Shown here in pieces: positions 7,324-15,531 of a stretch of DNA of 64,000 bases. The notes under the pieces are model-generated. The model was not told the origin of the DNA, searched no databases, and worked only from the letters and a program-made list of their open reading frames with translations. Within the stretch, counting starts at the first letter, position 1. Every line of letters begins with the position of its first letter. The translations under genes and the position numbers were made by a program. Source of the DNA: Caulobacteraceae bacterium (lineage in GTDB: Bacteria; Pseudomonadota; Alphaproteobacteria; Caulobacterales; Caulobacteraceae); contig JANXUA010000125.1 in NCBI GenBank assembly GCA_025352085.1, forward strand, positions 1 through 64,000, given 5' to 3'.

Positions 7324-8592
7324 GTGAACGCCGCCGCCGATCCCGCCCTGCTCGCCAGAGCCGCCGCGCTGAAAATGCTCGGCGCCGCCCTGAGCGGGCG
7401 CGGCGGTCTGGACGAGGCCCTGAGCGCCGGGCCGGGCGGGCGGCTCACGCCGGTCGACCGCGCCTTCGCCCGCGCCCTGGTGATGGCGACTCTGCGCCGA
7501 TTGGGTCCCATCGATCGGGCGCTCGATCCGCGCCTCAAGCGCGAACCGCCGGGGCAGATCCGCGATCTGCTGCGGCTGGGCCTGGCGCAGATCTACTATC
7601 TCGACGTCCCCGATTTCGCGGCGGTCGACACTACCGTCGCCCAGGCGCCCGAGCGCCTGCGCGGCCTCGTCAACGCCGTCCTGCGCGGCCAGCTGCGCGA
7701 TGGGCCGCCGCCCGACGATCCGGAGCATCTCGCGCCGGCCTGGCTGTTCGCCCGTTGGCGGGCGGCCTGGGGCGAGGCGAACGCCTGCGCCATCGCCGCC
7801 CAGATCGCGCAGGAGCCCGCCGCCGATCTGACGCCGCGCCGCGCCCTCGACCCGGCGATCGTCGCCGAACTGGAGGCGCAAGCCCTGCCCGGCGGATCCC
7901 TGCGCACCCGAAAGCGCGGCGATATCGCCGCGTGGCCGGGCTTCACCACCGGCGACTGGTGGGTGCAGGACGCCGCCGCCGCCCTGCCGGCCCGTCTGCT
8001 GGCCGTCGAGCCCAACGAATCGGTGCTCGACATGTGCGCGGCGCCCGGCGGCAAGACCTTTCAGCTCGCCGCCGCCGGCGCGGTGGTCACGGCGCTCGAT
8101 CGCTCGGCGTCGCGCCTGCGCCGGGTGGACGATGGCCTCAAACGCCTGGGCCTGACCGCCGAGGTTCTCACCGCCGACGCCGCCGATTGGGGGGACGAGC
8201 GCCAATTCGACGCCGTGCTGCTGGACGCGCCGTGCTCGGCGACCGGAACCTTCCGGCGTCATCCCGACGTGCTGTGGAACGCCAGGCCGGGCGACATCGC
8301 CGCCCTGGCCGCCGTGCAGAGCGCCTTGCTGGCCGCCGCCGCACGGCGCGTGAAGCCGGGCGGGCGCCTCGTCTACAGCGTCTGCTCGCTGGAGCCGGAA
8401 GAGGGCGAGGCGCAGGCGCGCGGCTTCCTCGCCGCCCATCCGGCGTTCATACTCGAGCCAATGTCGCCGGGCAAAGCCGGCGCGCCGGCCGCCAGTCTCG
8501 CGCCCGATGGCTGGCTGCGCATCCTGCCGCATCATGCCGAAGGAGGCCTCGACGGCTTTTTCATCGCCCGTTTTCGCCGTGTGAACGATTGA
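7324..8592 (+). CDS. rsmB: 16S rRNA (cytosine-967-C5) methyltransferase-type RsmB
   Basis: 422 residues from a GTG. The N-terminal ~140 residues form a NusB-like RNA-binding domain. The C-terminal half is a Rossmann methyltransferase with SAM motif DMCAAPGGKTFQLA, the release cysteine in LDAPCSATGTFRRHPDV and the catalytic nucleophile in YSVCSLEPEE. This is the RsmB/NOL1/NSUN arrangement. rpe follows 31 nt downstream, a common alphaproteobacterial order. Confidence 0.92.
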   Translation: MNAAADPALLARAAALKMLGAALSGRGGLDEALSAGPGGRLTPVDRAFARALVMATLRRLGPIDRALDPRLKREPPGQIRDLLRLGLAQIYYLDVPDFAAVDTTVAQAPERLRGLVNAVLRGQLRDGPPPDDPEHLAPAWLFARWRAAWGEANACAIAAQIAQEPAADLTPRRALDPAIVAELEAQALPGGSLRTRKRGDIAAWPGFTTGDWWVQDAAAALPARLLAVEPNESVLDMCAAPGGKTFQLAAAGAVVTALDRSASRLRRVDDGLKRLGLTAEVLTADAADWGDERQFDAVLLDAPCSATGTFRRHPDVLWNARPGDIAALAAVQSALLAAAARRVKPGGRLVYSVCSLEPEEGEAQARGFLAAHPAFILEPMSPGKAGAPAASLAPDGWLRILPHHAEGGLDGFFIARFRRVND

Positions 8593-8623
8593 CGCGGACG
8601 TCCGGCGCCCTAAACGCAGAACC

Positions 8624-9289
8624 ATGACCGTGCGCCCACCGATCATCGCCCCGTCGATCCTGTCCGCCGACTTCGCCCGCCTGGGCGAGGAGGTCCGCGC
8701 CGTCGCCGCCGCCGGCGCCGACTGGATCCATGTCGACGTGATGGACGGCCATTTCGTGCCCAACATCACCATCGGCCCGCAGGTGGTCAAAGCCCTGCGT
8801 CCGCTGACCACCCTTCCCTTCGACGTGCATTTGATGATCGCGCCGGCCGACCCGTATCTGGAGGCGTTTCGCGACGCCGGCGCCGACCACATTCTGGTCC
8901 ATCCCGAGGCCGGGCCGCATCTCAACCGCACGCTGACGCAGATTCGCAAGTTGGGCGCCAAGGCCGGGGTGGTGTTCGACCCCTCGACGCCGGTCGAAGC
9001 CATCGAGTGGATGATGGACGACGTCGACGTCATTCTGGTGATGACCATCAATCCGGGCTTCGGCGGCCAGAGCTTCATGCCCTCGCAGCTGGCCAAGATC
9101 CGCAAGCTGCGCGCGATAATCGACGCCACCGGGCGCGATATTCCGCTGGAGGCGGATGGCGGCGTGAACGCCGAGACCGCGCGCCTGTGTGTCGAGGCCG
9201 GCGCCACGGCTCTGGTCGCCGGCACGGCGGTGTTCAAGGACGGCCCGGCGGGCTACGTGGCCAACATCGCCGCGCTCAAGGGCGCTTAG
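8624..9289 (+). CDS. rpe: ribulose-phosphate 3-epimerase
   Basis: 221 residues, complete TIM barrel. It interconverts ribulose 5-phosphate and xylulose 5-phosphate in the pentose phosphate pathway. Signatures: PSILSADFARLGEE, the metal-binding VDVMDGHFVPN, HLMI, the MTINPGFGGQ loop and EADGGVN near the end. It is probably transcribed with rsmB, and its stop overlaps the convergent LysE-family gene by 4 nt. Confidence 0.96.
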   Translation: MTVRPPIIAPSILSADFARLGEEVRAVAAAGADWIHVDVMDGHFVPNITIGPQVVKALRPLTTLPFDVHLMIAPADPYLEAFRDAGADHILVHPEAGPHLNRTLTQIRKLGAKAGVVFDPSTPVEAIEWMMDDVDVILVMTINPGFGGQSFMPSQLAKIRKLRAIIDATGRDIPLEADGGVNAETARLCVEAGATALVAGTAVFKDGPAGYVANIAALKGA

Positions 9290-9918
9290 GCTCGTCGCGA
9301 CAAGGCCAGGCCCGCGCCAAAGGCGATGAACACGCCGCCGGTCAGGCGACCCATCGTTTTGACGGCTTTCGGGCGAGCGAGGAAAGCGCGCAGAGGCGCG
9401 GTGGCGCTGATCAAAAACGCAAACCATACGAGGCCGAGCACCACATGGATGCAGGCCAGTAGAAACGAATAGCCGCCGACGCTGACGCCGACCGGCGTGA
9501 ACTGCGGCAGGAAGGTCACGTAGAACACCCCGACCTTTGGGTTGAGGAGGTTGGTGAACAGGCCGCGCCGCAAGGAGGTCAGCGCCCCGCCGCTCGCTGA
9601 CGCGCCGCCCGCCTCGATCACGAACCGCTCGCGCGGCTTCCACATCAGACGAACGCCCAGATAGACCAGATAGGCCGCGCCGACCCATTTCAGCGCCGTG
9701 TAGGCGCCCTGCGACGCGGTCAGCAGGGCGCCCAGGCCCAGCGCCACTGCCGCGCCCCACACCAGACAGCCCATGCCAATGCCGATCGCCGCGAACGCCG
9801 CGGGCCTGCGCCCCTCCACCGCCGCCGCGCGCAGCACCATGGCCGTATCCACCCCCGGCGTGATCGTGAGCAGGCCCGCGGCGGCGAGAAAGGCGATCAG
9901 GGATTGGGCGATGGTCAT
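9286..9918 (-). CDS. LysE/RhtB family amino-acid exporter
   Basis: 210 residues with six predicted membrane helices. Family motifs: TPGVDTAMVLRAA in the first helix pair, KWVGAAYLVYLGVRL, and FTNLLNPKVGVFYVTFLPQF after the central loop. These proteins export amino acids such as homoserine, threonine or lysine; the substrate cannot be read from sequence. Convergent with rpe, overlapping by 4 nt. Confidence 0.9.
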   Translation of the reverse strand: MTIAQSLIAFLAAAGLLTITPGVDTAMVLRAAAVEGRRPAAFAAIGIGMGCLVWGAAVALGLGALLTASQGAYTALKWVGAAYLVYLGVRLMWKPRERFVIEAGGASASGGALTSLRRGLFTNLLNPKVGVFYVTFLPQFTPVGVSVGGYSFLLACIHVVLGLVWFAFLISATAPLRAFLARPKAVKTMGRLTGGVFIAFGAGLALSRRA

Positions 9919-10094
9919 GATTTGAGGTTTATTCCATCCATCCGTCCGGCGACAGACACTGCGGGTCTTGTCCGCCGGACGCGGCGTTGCGGATTTTGTA
10001 TGAATGCAATCTGACCGGAAAATTCAGTCATGATTCATTCGTCGGTGAGCAGGGTGCCGCTCGTTTCGAAAACCAACAGAAAGAAAGTGATTCC

Positions 10095-10394
10095 ATGTTT
10101 GCCAAAGCCGTCACCACCGCCGCCCTCGCGGCCACCATCATCACCGGCCTTTCCGTGCCCGCGCAGGCGCACAGCCGGCGTCATCATGATCGCCGCTATG
10201 AGCAGCGCGCCGATTATGCCCCGCGCAATTGCCACAGCAACGGCACCACCGGCCTGATCGTCGGCGGCGTCGCCGGCGGCCTGGCCGGCAATCAGATTGC
10301 CGGTCACGGCAATCGCACGGTCGGCACCGTCGTGGGCGCGGGCGGCGGCGCCCTGCTCGGCCGCGCCATTGACCGCCACCACTCGCGCTGCTGA
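10095..10394 (+). CDS. secreted glycine-zipper 2TM protein
   Basis: 99 residues from the ATG at 10095, just after an AGAAAG-type ribosome site. A signal peptide ends at VPAQA before a His/Arg-rich stretch. The C-terminal half is a glycine zipper (GLIVGGVAGGLAGNQIAG and GTVVGAGGGALLGRAID), the Rickettsia 17-kDa-antigen type fold found in envelope proteins. Probably periplasmic or outer-membrane associated. The longer frame from 9987 would lack a signal peptide. A strong hairpin follows at 10437. Confidence 0.8.
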   Translation: MFAKAVTTAALAATIITGLSVPAQAHSRRHHDRRYEQRADYAPRNCHSNGTTGLIVGGVAGGLAGNQIAGHGNRTVGTVVGAGGGALLGRAIDRHHSRC

Positions 10395-10436
10395 TCGCCG
10401 CCGCCGATCGACCCTCCACTCCGGTCGCTTTGCAAC

Positions 10437-10463
10437 CCGCCCTCCCCGTCACGGGGAGGGCGG
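10437..10463 (+). terminator. 12-bp perfect hairpin, terminator-like
   Basis: A perfect 12-bp stem (CCGCCCTCCCCG and its complement) with a 3-nt TCA loop lies 42 nt after the glycine-zipper gene. No T-tract follows, so it may be a transcript-stabilising or Rho-assisted end rather than a classical intrinsic terminator. Confidence 0.5.
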
Positions 10464-10520
10464 TAACGCGATGTCGTCTTCGCGCCCGTTGACTCCCGAC
10501 CCCCTTCACCTATTTTCCGC

Positions 10521-10607
10521 AGCACCTCACGTGACTGGCGATCAAGGTGGCTTACCACCGGGGAGCGTGAGGGTCTGACGCATCGTCTTGCCGCACGCCT
10601 GGGCGCT
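10521..10607 (+). promoter_or_regulatory. ZTP (pfl) riboswitch upstream of purH
   Basis: All landmarks of the ZTP/ZMP aptamer are present. P1 is CCTCACG (10525-10531) with CGTGAGG (10566-10572). Inside P1 lies the conserved GTGACTGGCG. P2 is GGTGG-CTTA-CCACC, followed by the conserved CGGGGAGC. After a short linker comes GCCGCACGCCTGGGCGC, the 3' domain that forms the pseudoknot. The purH ribosome site (AGGAGA) follows at 10619-10624 and no T-tract is seen, so translational control is more likely than termination. ZTP signals one-carbon shortage, and purH uses the formyl donor. Confidence 0.93.
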
Positions 10608-10630
10608 CATCCTCGACTTAGGAGACCGCC

Positions 10631-12241
10631 ATGTCCGCGCCCGCTTTTCCGCCCGCCCCTGACCTTGCGCCCGTGCGCCGGGCGCTGATTTCGGTCTCCG
10701 ACAAGACCGGCCTGATTGAGGCGGCGCGCGCCCTCACCGAGCTTGGCGTCGAGCTGATCTCCACCGGCGGCACGCGCGCGGCGATCGCCGCGGCGGGGTT
10801 GGCGGTCAAGGACGTCGCCGACATCACCGGCTATCCCGAAATGATGGACGGGCGGGTCAAGACCCTGCATCCGGCGGTGCATGGCGCTCTCTTGGGTGTG
10901 CGCGCCGCGCCCGACCACGCCGCCGCCATGGCGCGGCACGACATTGTCGGCATCGATCTTCTGTATGTGAATCTCTATCCGTTCGAAGCCACCGTAGCCG
11001 CCGGCGGCGATTTCGACGCCTGCGTGGAGAATATCGACATCGGTGGACCGGCGATGATCCGCTCGGGCGCCAAGAACCACCCGTATGTCGCGGTGTGCAC
11101 GGCGCCGGAGGATTTGGCGCAGGTTCTGGAGGCGCTGAAAGCCCACGGCGCGACTAATCTGGCCCTGCGGCGACGCCTCGCCGCCCGCGCCTTCGCCCGC
11201 ACCGCAGCCTACGACGGCGCCATCGCCGCCTGGTTCTCGGGCCAGGAGGGTGAGACCTGGCCGGCGCGCAAACAGATCGCCGGAGTCCTCAAACAAGCCA
11301 TGCGCTATGGCGAAAACCCGCACCAGGCCGCCGCTCTCTACACCTTCCCCAATCCGCGCTCCGGCGTCGCCACCGCCCGGCAGATCCAGGGCAAAACGCT
11401 GGGTTTCAATAATATCAACGACACCGACGCGGCGGTCGAACTGGTCGCCGAATTCGATCCGGCCGTCAGCGCGGCGGTGGCGATCATCAAGCACGCCAAT
11501 CCCTGCGGCGTGGCCCTGGGCGAGAGCCTTGAGGACGCCTATCTGCGCGCGCTGCAATGCGACCCGGTGTCGGCGTTCGGCGGCATTGTCGCGGTCAACC
11601 GGCGCCTGGACGCGGCGGCGGCGGCGCAGATGGTCAAGATCTTCACCGAAGTGGTCATTGCGCCGGAGGCCGACGACGACGCCATCGCCCTGTTCGCGGC
11701 TAAAAAGAACCTGCGCCTGCTGCTCACCGGCGCCCTGCCCGATCCAGCGGCGCCCGGCGAGGTGTTCAAATCCGTCGCCGGGGGCTTTCTGGTCCAGGCG
11801 CGCGACACCTCATCGATCACGGCGGCCGACCTCAGGATCGTCACCAAACGCCAACCGACAGACGCGGAAATCCGCGACATGCTGTTCGCCTTCACCGTCG
11901 CCAAGCATGTCAAGTCCAACGCCATCGTCTTCGCCAAGGACGGCCAGACCGCCGGCATTGGCGCCGGCCAGATGAACCGCCGTGACTCCGCCCGCATCGC
12001 CGCCTTGCGGGCCGGCGAAGCGGCGGAGGCGGCGGGTCTGCCGCACTCCCTGGCGCAGGGATCAGCCTGCGCATCCGACGCCTTCTTCCCCTTCGCCGAC
12101 GGCCTGATCCAGGCGGTCGAGGCCGGCGCGAGCGCGGTAATCCAGCCGGGCGGCTCGATCCGCGACGACGAGGTGATCGCCGCGGCGGACGCGGCCGGCA
12201 TAGCCATGGCGTTCACGGGGGTTAGGGTATTTCGGCACTAG
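10631..12241 (+). CDS. purH: bifunctional AICAR formyltransferase / IMP cyclohydrolase PurH
   Basis: 536 residues, full length. The N-terminal MGS-like cyclohydrolase domain (starting [18 protein letters not shown]) closes IMP. The C-terminal AICAR transformylase domain has the catalytic KHANPCG and ends [17 protein letters not shown]. It catalyses the last two steps of purine synthesis, consuming 10-formyl-tetrahydrofolate. Its start lies 23 nt after the ZTP riboswitch, whose ligand ZTP accumulates when this enzyme lacks its folate cofactor. A GC hairpin between about 12317 and 12350 could end the transcript. Confidence 0.97.
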   Translation: MSAPAFPPAPDLAPVRRALISVSDKTGLIEAARALTELGVELISTGGTRAAIAAAGLAVKDVADITGYPEMMDGRVKTLHPAVHGALLGVRAAPDHAAAMARHDIVGIDLLYVNLYPFEATVAAGGDFDACVENIDIGGPAMIRSGAKNHPYVAVCTAPEDLAQVLEALKAHGATNLALRRRLAARAFARTAAYDGAIAAWFSGQEGETWPARKQIAGVLKQAMRYGENPHQAAALYTFPNPRSGVATARQIQGKTLGFNNINDTDAAVELVAEFDPAVSAAVAIIKHANPCGVALGESLEDAYLRALQCDPVSAFGGIVAVNRRLDAAAAAQMVKIFTEVVIAPEADDDAIALFAAKKNLRLLLTGALPDPAAPGEVFKSVAGGFLVQARDTSSITAADLRIVTKRQPTDAEIRDMLFAFTVAKHVKSNAIVFAKDGQTAGIGAGQMNRRDSARIAALRAGEAAEAAGLPHSLAQGSACASDAFFPFADGLIQAVEAGASAVIQPGGSIRDDEVIAAADAAGIAMAFTGVRVFRH

Positions 12242-12459
12242 GCGATCGCGGCGGGCTCTGTCTTCAAGCCGGGGGAACCCTGCTCGTCCATCCGCGTTGC
12301 TACTAGACCAGCAGCGCGGGGGTGTCGCAGAAGCGAGCGTCTCCCCCGCTTGCGCACCGCGTCTCAAGGCCCGGTCCGGGCGTCGTCTTGCACCCGCCCA
12401 ACGCGTCTTGATCGTCCCTGTGTACGTGGGAAAGCCGCTCCGATCCAAGGAGCTTGACT

Positions 12460-12831
12460 ATGAAAACCCGCCTGTCTTTGCTTGCCGTCGGCGCGATGCT
12501 GATCGTTCCTGCCACCGCCCCGGCCGCCGGTCGCGTCGGTGGCGCGGCCCCGGGACAAGGCCTAACGATGCAACCGCCACTTAGCCCGTGGCGGCCCGCG
12601 GCGGCCCTGACGCCAACCACGACCCGCGGGCCGACCTCGACCGGTCAGCCGAATCAAAGCTGCGGCAGCGCCTCGGCGCCCGAAACGCCCGGCAATGCGG
12701 CGTCGGCGCCCGGATCTGCGTTCAACCCCGCCGGACACGCCGGAACGGTCTATGCTGGCCAGCAGCCGCAGAATTCGCGCAACACCGCCTCGGTGTCGCA
12801 ATACGACGTCGCCTGTTCGCATCAACCGTAA
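12460..12831 (+). CDS. small secreted protein, QYDVAC C-terminus
   Basis: 123 residues from the ATG at 12460 behind AAGGAGC. A signal peptide (KTRLSLLAVGAMLIVPATAPAAG) precedes a Pro/Thr/Ala/Gly-rich low-complexity body with one Cys, and a C-terminus SVSQYDVACSHQP. I remember similar short C-termini in exported alphaproteobacterial hypotheticals, but no function is known. Its end nearly abuts the convergent caspase gene. Confidence 0.65.
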   Translation: MKTRLSLLAVGAMLIVPATAPAAGRVGGAAPGQGLTMQPPLSPWRPAAALTPTTTRGPTSTGQPNQSCGSASAPETPGNAASAPGSAFNPAGHAGTVYAGQQPQNSRNTASVSQYDVACSHQP

Positions 12832-12840
12832 AGCGTCATC

Positions 12841-14040
12841 TTAACGCCCGGCCCCGCGGGGCGTGATCGCGGCGACCAGGCGCTGGACGTCGGCGGCCGA
12901 GAAGTTTCCGGTGAGATCGATGTTGGCGTAGAGGTTTGCCCGCACGTCCGCGACCGAAAGCACCGTGCGACCGTCGAGCACCAGGGCGATCCGCCGACCG
13001 GAAATGGCGCTGTCGCTGTTGACCCGGTTTACGGCCGCATCGCTGAGGCGAATGCGGAACACCGGCCGACTCTGCTCATCGAGCCCGCCATTGAACTGTT
13101 CGATATCTCCGGGCAGGGTCAGATCGCGCTCGACGGGGTAGGTTTTGGCCGGATCGCCATAGGCTCGCAGGAGCGCGCCGACCGCCTTGGCCGGATCGTC
13201 GGCGATCAGGGCCAGTTCGAGGCGGCTGGTGTTGGCGGCGCCGGCGGTCGATGGGGTCAGATAAAAGCCCTGACCGCCGATGGATTCATAGGCGCTCGGC
13301 TCCTGCCGACCGCCGGACGCCGTCAGCACATCCTCATGCACCTCCCCGAACAGCACCCGCACATCGACTCCGGTCTCGGTCAGATGCCGCGCCAGGGCGA
13401 TGGCGTAGGGCGAATTGTCGCCGGTTCCGTTGGCCGCCGTGGTCCCCTCGCGGGCGGCGTAGGCGATCAGCATGCCGCTTTGCGCGACTGGACGGGCGAG
13501 GCCGACGCTGATGTCCTTCTGACTGTTGGAGCGGCGCATGGCGTCGAAGAACGGATTGTTGCGGCAGGCGTCGAGCACCACCACCTTCAGCCGTCGGGCG
13601 CGGCCGACCGCGGTCATGACCAGGTCGAGCGGCACCGCCTCGAACTGGATCGCCGTGTCATCCTCCAGAACGGCGTCGATCGGGATCAGATAATTGGTCC
13701 CGCCGATCTCCATGCCATGGCCGGAGAAATAGACGACGGCGGTGTCGGCGCCGGCGGAGTCCCGCGCAAAGGCTTTAAGTGCGTTTTCCAGGTCGTCACG
13801 GCCAAGGTCGGTTTTGCTGATCACCGTGAAGCCGACCGACTGCAACGCTTGCGCGATCAAGGCCGCGTCGTGCGCGGGATTGGAGAGTTTGCCGCCGTGG
13901 GCGTAGTTGGCGTTGCCGATCACCAGGGCCATGCGGGTTTCCGCGGCCAACGGCGCGGCGGCCGCCATGACCAGCGCCAATGCGCCCGCGAAAATCGCCG
14001 CCAGCCGCCCCACCCCGATGGTCTCCCCGTTTGCGGCCAT
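12841..14040 (-). CDS. secreted caspase-fold peptidase with SecD-P1-like C-terminal domain
   Basis: 399 residues. A hydrophobic N-terminus (residues 12-33) ending ALAAE looks like a signal peptide. Residues ~36-265 form a C14/orthocaspase domain: ALVIGNANY, the catalytic His108 in YFSGHG, and Cys159 in VVLDACRNNPF. Both catalytic residues are intact. Residues ~326-393 resemble the P1 head domain of the Sec accessory protein SecD: FRIRLSDAAVNRV, then GRRIALVLDGRTVLSVADV, then LTGNFSAADVQRLVAAI. Caspase-fold enzymes cleave after basic residues in bacteria; a periplasmic location is inferred. The C-terminal similarity is from motif memory and needs a profile search. Confidence 0.85.
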   Translation of the reverse strand: MAANGETIGVGRLAAIFAGALALVMAAAAPLAAETRMALVIGNANYAHGGKLSNPAHDAALIAQALQSVGFTVISKTDLGRDDLENALKAFARDSAGADTAVVYFSGHGMEIGGTNYLIPIDAVLEDDTAIQFEAVPLDLVMTAVGRARRLKVVVLDACRNNPFFDAMRRSNSQKDISVGLARPVAQSGMLIAYAAREGTTAANGTGDNSPYAIALARHLTETGVDVRVLFGEVHEDVLTASGGRQEPSAYESIGGQGFYLTPSTAGAANTSRLELALIADDPAKAVGALLRAYGDPAKTYPVERDLTLPGDIEQFNGGLDEQSRPVFRIRLSDAAVNRVNSDSAISGRRIALVLDGRTVLSVADVRANLYANIDLTGNFSAADVQRLVAAITPRGAGR

Positions 14041-14109
14041 GTCCCACGCGCGTCGGACAAGGCGACGATAGCATAACGGGCCCGCGGCCCCAAAGGCGCA
14101 CGCCCGGTC

Positions 14110-14388
14110 CTAACCCTCCCCGGGCGCGCGGGTGGTCAGCGACAGGGCGTGCACCGCTCCGGCCAGTTCGTCGGCCAGCAGACCATAAACCAGGCGCTGA
14201 CGTTGGACGCGGTTCAGTCCCGAGAAGGCGGCGGAGGTGACGGTGACGTTGAAATGGCTCTCACCGGCGGCGTTCGCGCCGGCGTGGCCGGCATGGCGGG
14301 CCGAGTCGTCGACCACCTGCAAATCGGTCGGCGAGAGGCCCGACATGAGCTTGAATTCCAGGGATTTCGCTATCGCGCCCACGCGCAC
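14110..14388 (-). CDS. bolA: BolA family protein
   Basis: 92 residues from a GTG at 14388; the frame opens further upstream but the family starts about here. The BolA fold is recognisable by ESHFNVTVTSAAFSGLNRVQRQRLVYG, and the HALSLTT C-terminus. BolA proteins bind monothiol glutaredoxins and Fe-S clusters and influence morphology and stress responses. It diverges from a J-domain gene, an arrangement common in alphaproteobacteria. Confidence 0.87.
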   Translation of the reverse strand: MRVGAIAKSLEFKLMSGLSPTDLQVVDDSARHAGHAGANAAGESHFNVTVTSAAFSGLNRVQRQRLVYGLLADELAGAVHALSLTTRAPGEG

Positions 14389-14449
14389 TCCGTAAGATTG
14401 TTGGTTGTCAATTCTTGAACTGTCATAGCGCGTGATCATACTGAGAGCC

Positions 14450-15091
14450 ATGACGACGACTTTTAAGTACCGTCCGCGCTTCAAGGACATCCGGGTCAAG
14501 CCGCCCAGACCGCCGGAGGAGGCGGCCGCGGCCGAGGACGTCAACGCGCTCAAGCCCGGCGAACGGGCCTGCGACCATCAGGGCTGCACCATGCCGGCGG
14601 CGACGCGGGCGCCCAAGTCGCGCGACTTGTTGTCGGACCACTACTGGTTCTGCCAGGCGCACGCGGCGGAATACAACCGATCGTGGAACTTCTTCGCCGG
14701 CATGAGCGAGGGCGAGGTGCAGGCGCGCATGGCCGACGAACTGGTCACCGGCGGGCGCCCCACCTGGTCGATCAAATCGGGCGGGCGCAACCGCGAGGCG
14801 GCGACCCTGCGCGGCGTGTATCGCGACCCCTTCGGCATCTTCGGCGACGTCAAGGTGCGCGACGGCGAGGACCGCGCCGCTTTTGACCGGCGCCTGGGCA
14901 AGCTGGAGCGCAGCGCCCTGGTCGATCTGGATCTGGATATGGCGGCGGACAGCGCAGCGATTCGGGTGCGCTATATCGAGCTGGTCAAACGCTGCCACCC
15001 CGACGCCAACGGCGGCGACCGTTCGGCGGAGCACAAGCTGCAACGGGTGATCAAGGCCTACAAGACGCTGCAAAAGGCCAAGCTGGTTTAG
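14450..15091 (+). CDS. J-domain protein with C-terminal J domain
   Basis: 213 residues from the ATG at 14450; an earlier ATG at 14432 is possible. The N-terminal ~150 residues have a conserved Cys/His region (CDHQGCTMPAATRAP and DHYWFCQAHAAEYN) that may bind metal, and the J-domain is at the C-terminus with HPD at about residue 183 (KRCHPDANGG). This inverted layout is typical of an alphaproteobacterial family found beside bolA. It should act as a DnaK co-chaperone. An 8-bp inverted repeat follows the stop. Confidence 0.82.
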   Translation: MTTTFKYRPRFKDIRVKPPRPPEEAAAAEDVNALKPGERACDHQGCTMPAATRAPKSRDLLSDHYWFCQAHAAEYNRSWNFFAGMSEGEVQARMADELVTGGRPTWSIKSGGRNREAATLRGVYRDPFGIFGDVKVRDGEDRAAFDRRLGKLERSALVDLDLDMAADSAAIRVRYIELVKRCHPDANGGDRSAEHKLQRVIKAYKTLQKAKLV

Positions 15092-15093
15092 GA

Positions 15094-15127
15094 ATCCCAC
15101 CCCGCGATTTTGGTCGCACGGTGGGAT
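15094..15127. terminator. inverted repeat between convergent genes
   Basis: ATCCCACC (15094-15101) and GGTGGGAT (15120-15127) flank an 18-nt loop between the J-domain gene and the convergent Ala/Pro-rich secreted peptide. No T-tract is present on either side, so termination is only plausible. Confidence 0.35.
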
Positions 15128-15139
15128 GGCGCGACGATT

Positions 15140-15400
15140 CTACTTCGGCGCAGCGGCCGGCGTCGCCGGGGCGGATGGCGCCGTGGGGGCCGCCGGCGCG
15201 GCCGGAGTTGCGCTCGAGTCGGCCGGTTTGGCGCCCATCGGGTCGGTCGGCGGCGCAGCGGGGTCGGCCGCGGTTGCCGGCGCGCTGGCCGTGGTGTCCG
15301 CGTTGGGCGTCGCGGGAGGCGCTTTGACGTGCTTGGCCGAAGCGGCGCCGGCGATCATCGCGCCCGCGGCGATGCCGAGCAAAAGGACTCTTACATTCAT
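15140..15400 (-). CDS. small secreted Ala/Pro-rich protein
   Basis: 86 residues from the ATG at 15400. A clean signal peptide (VRVLLLGIAAGAMIAGAASA) is followed by a low-complexity tail of Ala, Pro, Thr and Ser. No domain is recognisable. It diverges from the ArsR-methyltransferase regulator, and their shared 131-bp upstream region holds the palindromic operator. The signal peptide supports a real exported product; function unknown. Confidence 0.55.
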   Translation of the reverse strand: MNVRVLLLGIAAGAMIAGAASAKHVKAPPATPNADTTASAPATAADPAAPPTDPMGAKPADSSATPAAPAAPTAPSAPATPAAAPK

Positions 15401-15496
15401 CTTGCATTCCCTGAGTTGCGGGCCGCGGTACATGACGGCCCACATTCAGAACGGTCAGCCGCGCCCGTTCGTTGCAGCGAATGCAGAAAAGTGATC

Positions 15497-15525
15497 TTGA
15501 CAATATGATATAAAGAAATCTTTAT
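15497..15525 (+). promoter_or_regulatory. promoter and ArsR-type operator of the methionine operon
   Basis: TTGACA at 15497-15502 could be the -35. The palindrome ATAAAG-AAAT-CTTTAT at 15510-15525 covers the spacer and the expected -10 position, as expected for an ArsR-family repressor site. The first ATG of the regulator is only 7 nt past the palindrome, leaving little room for a leader. Confidence 0.55.
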
Positions 15526-15531
15526 GTCTTT

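Noticed and set aside
7012..9237. 741-residue minus-strand frame antisense to rsmB and rpe
   Set aside because: Shadow frame; both plus-strand genes carry complete family signatures.
10437..10463. Member of the five-copy palindromic family
   Set aside because: It shares the words CCTCCCC and GGGGAGG but is a single 27-bp hairpin without the inner arms of the family.
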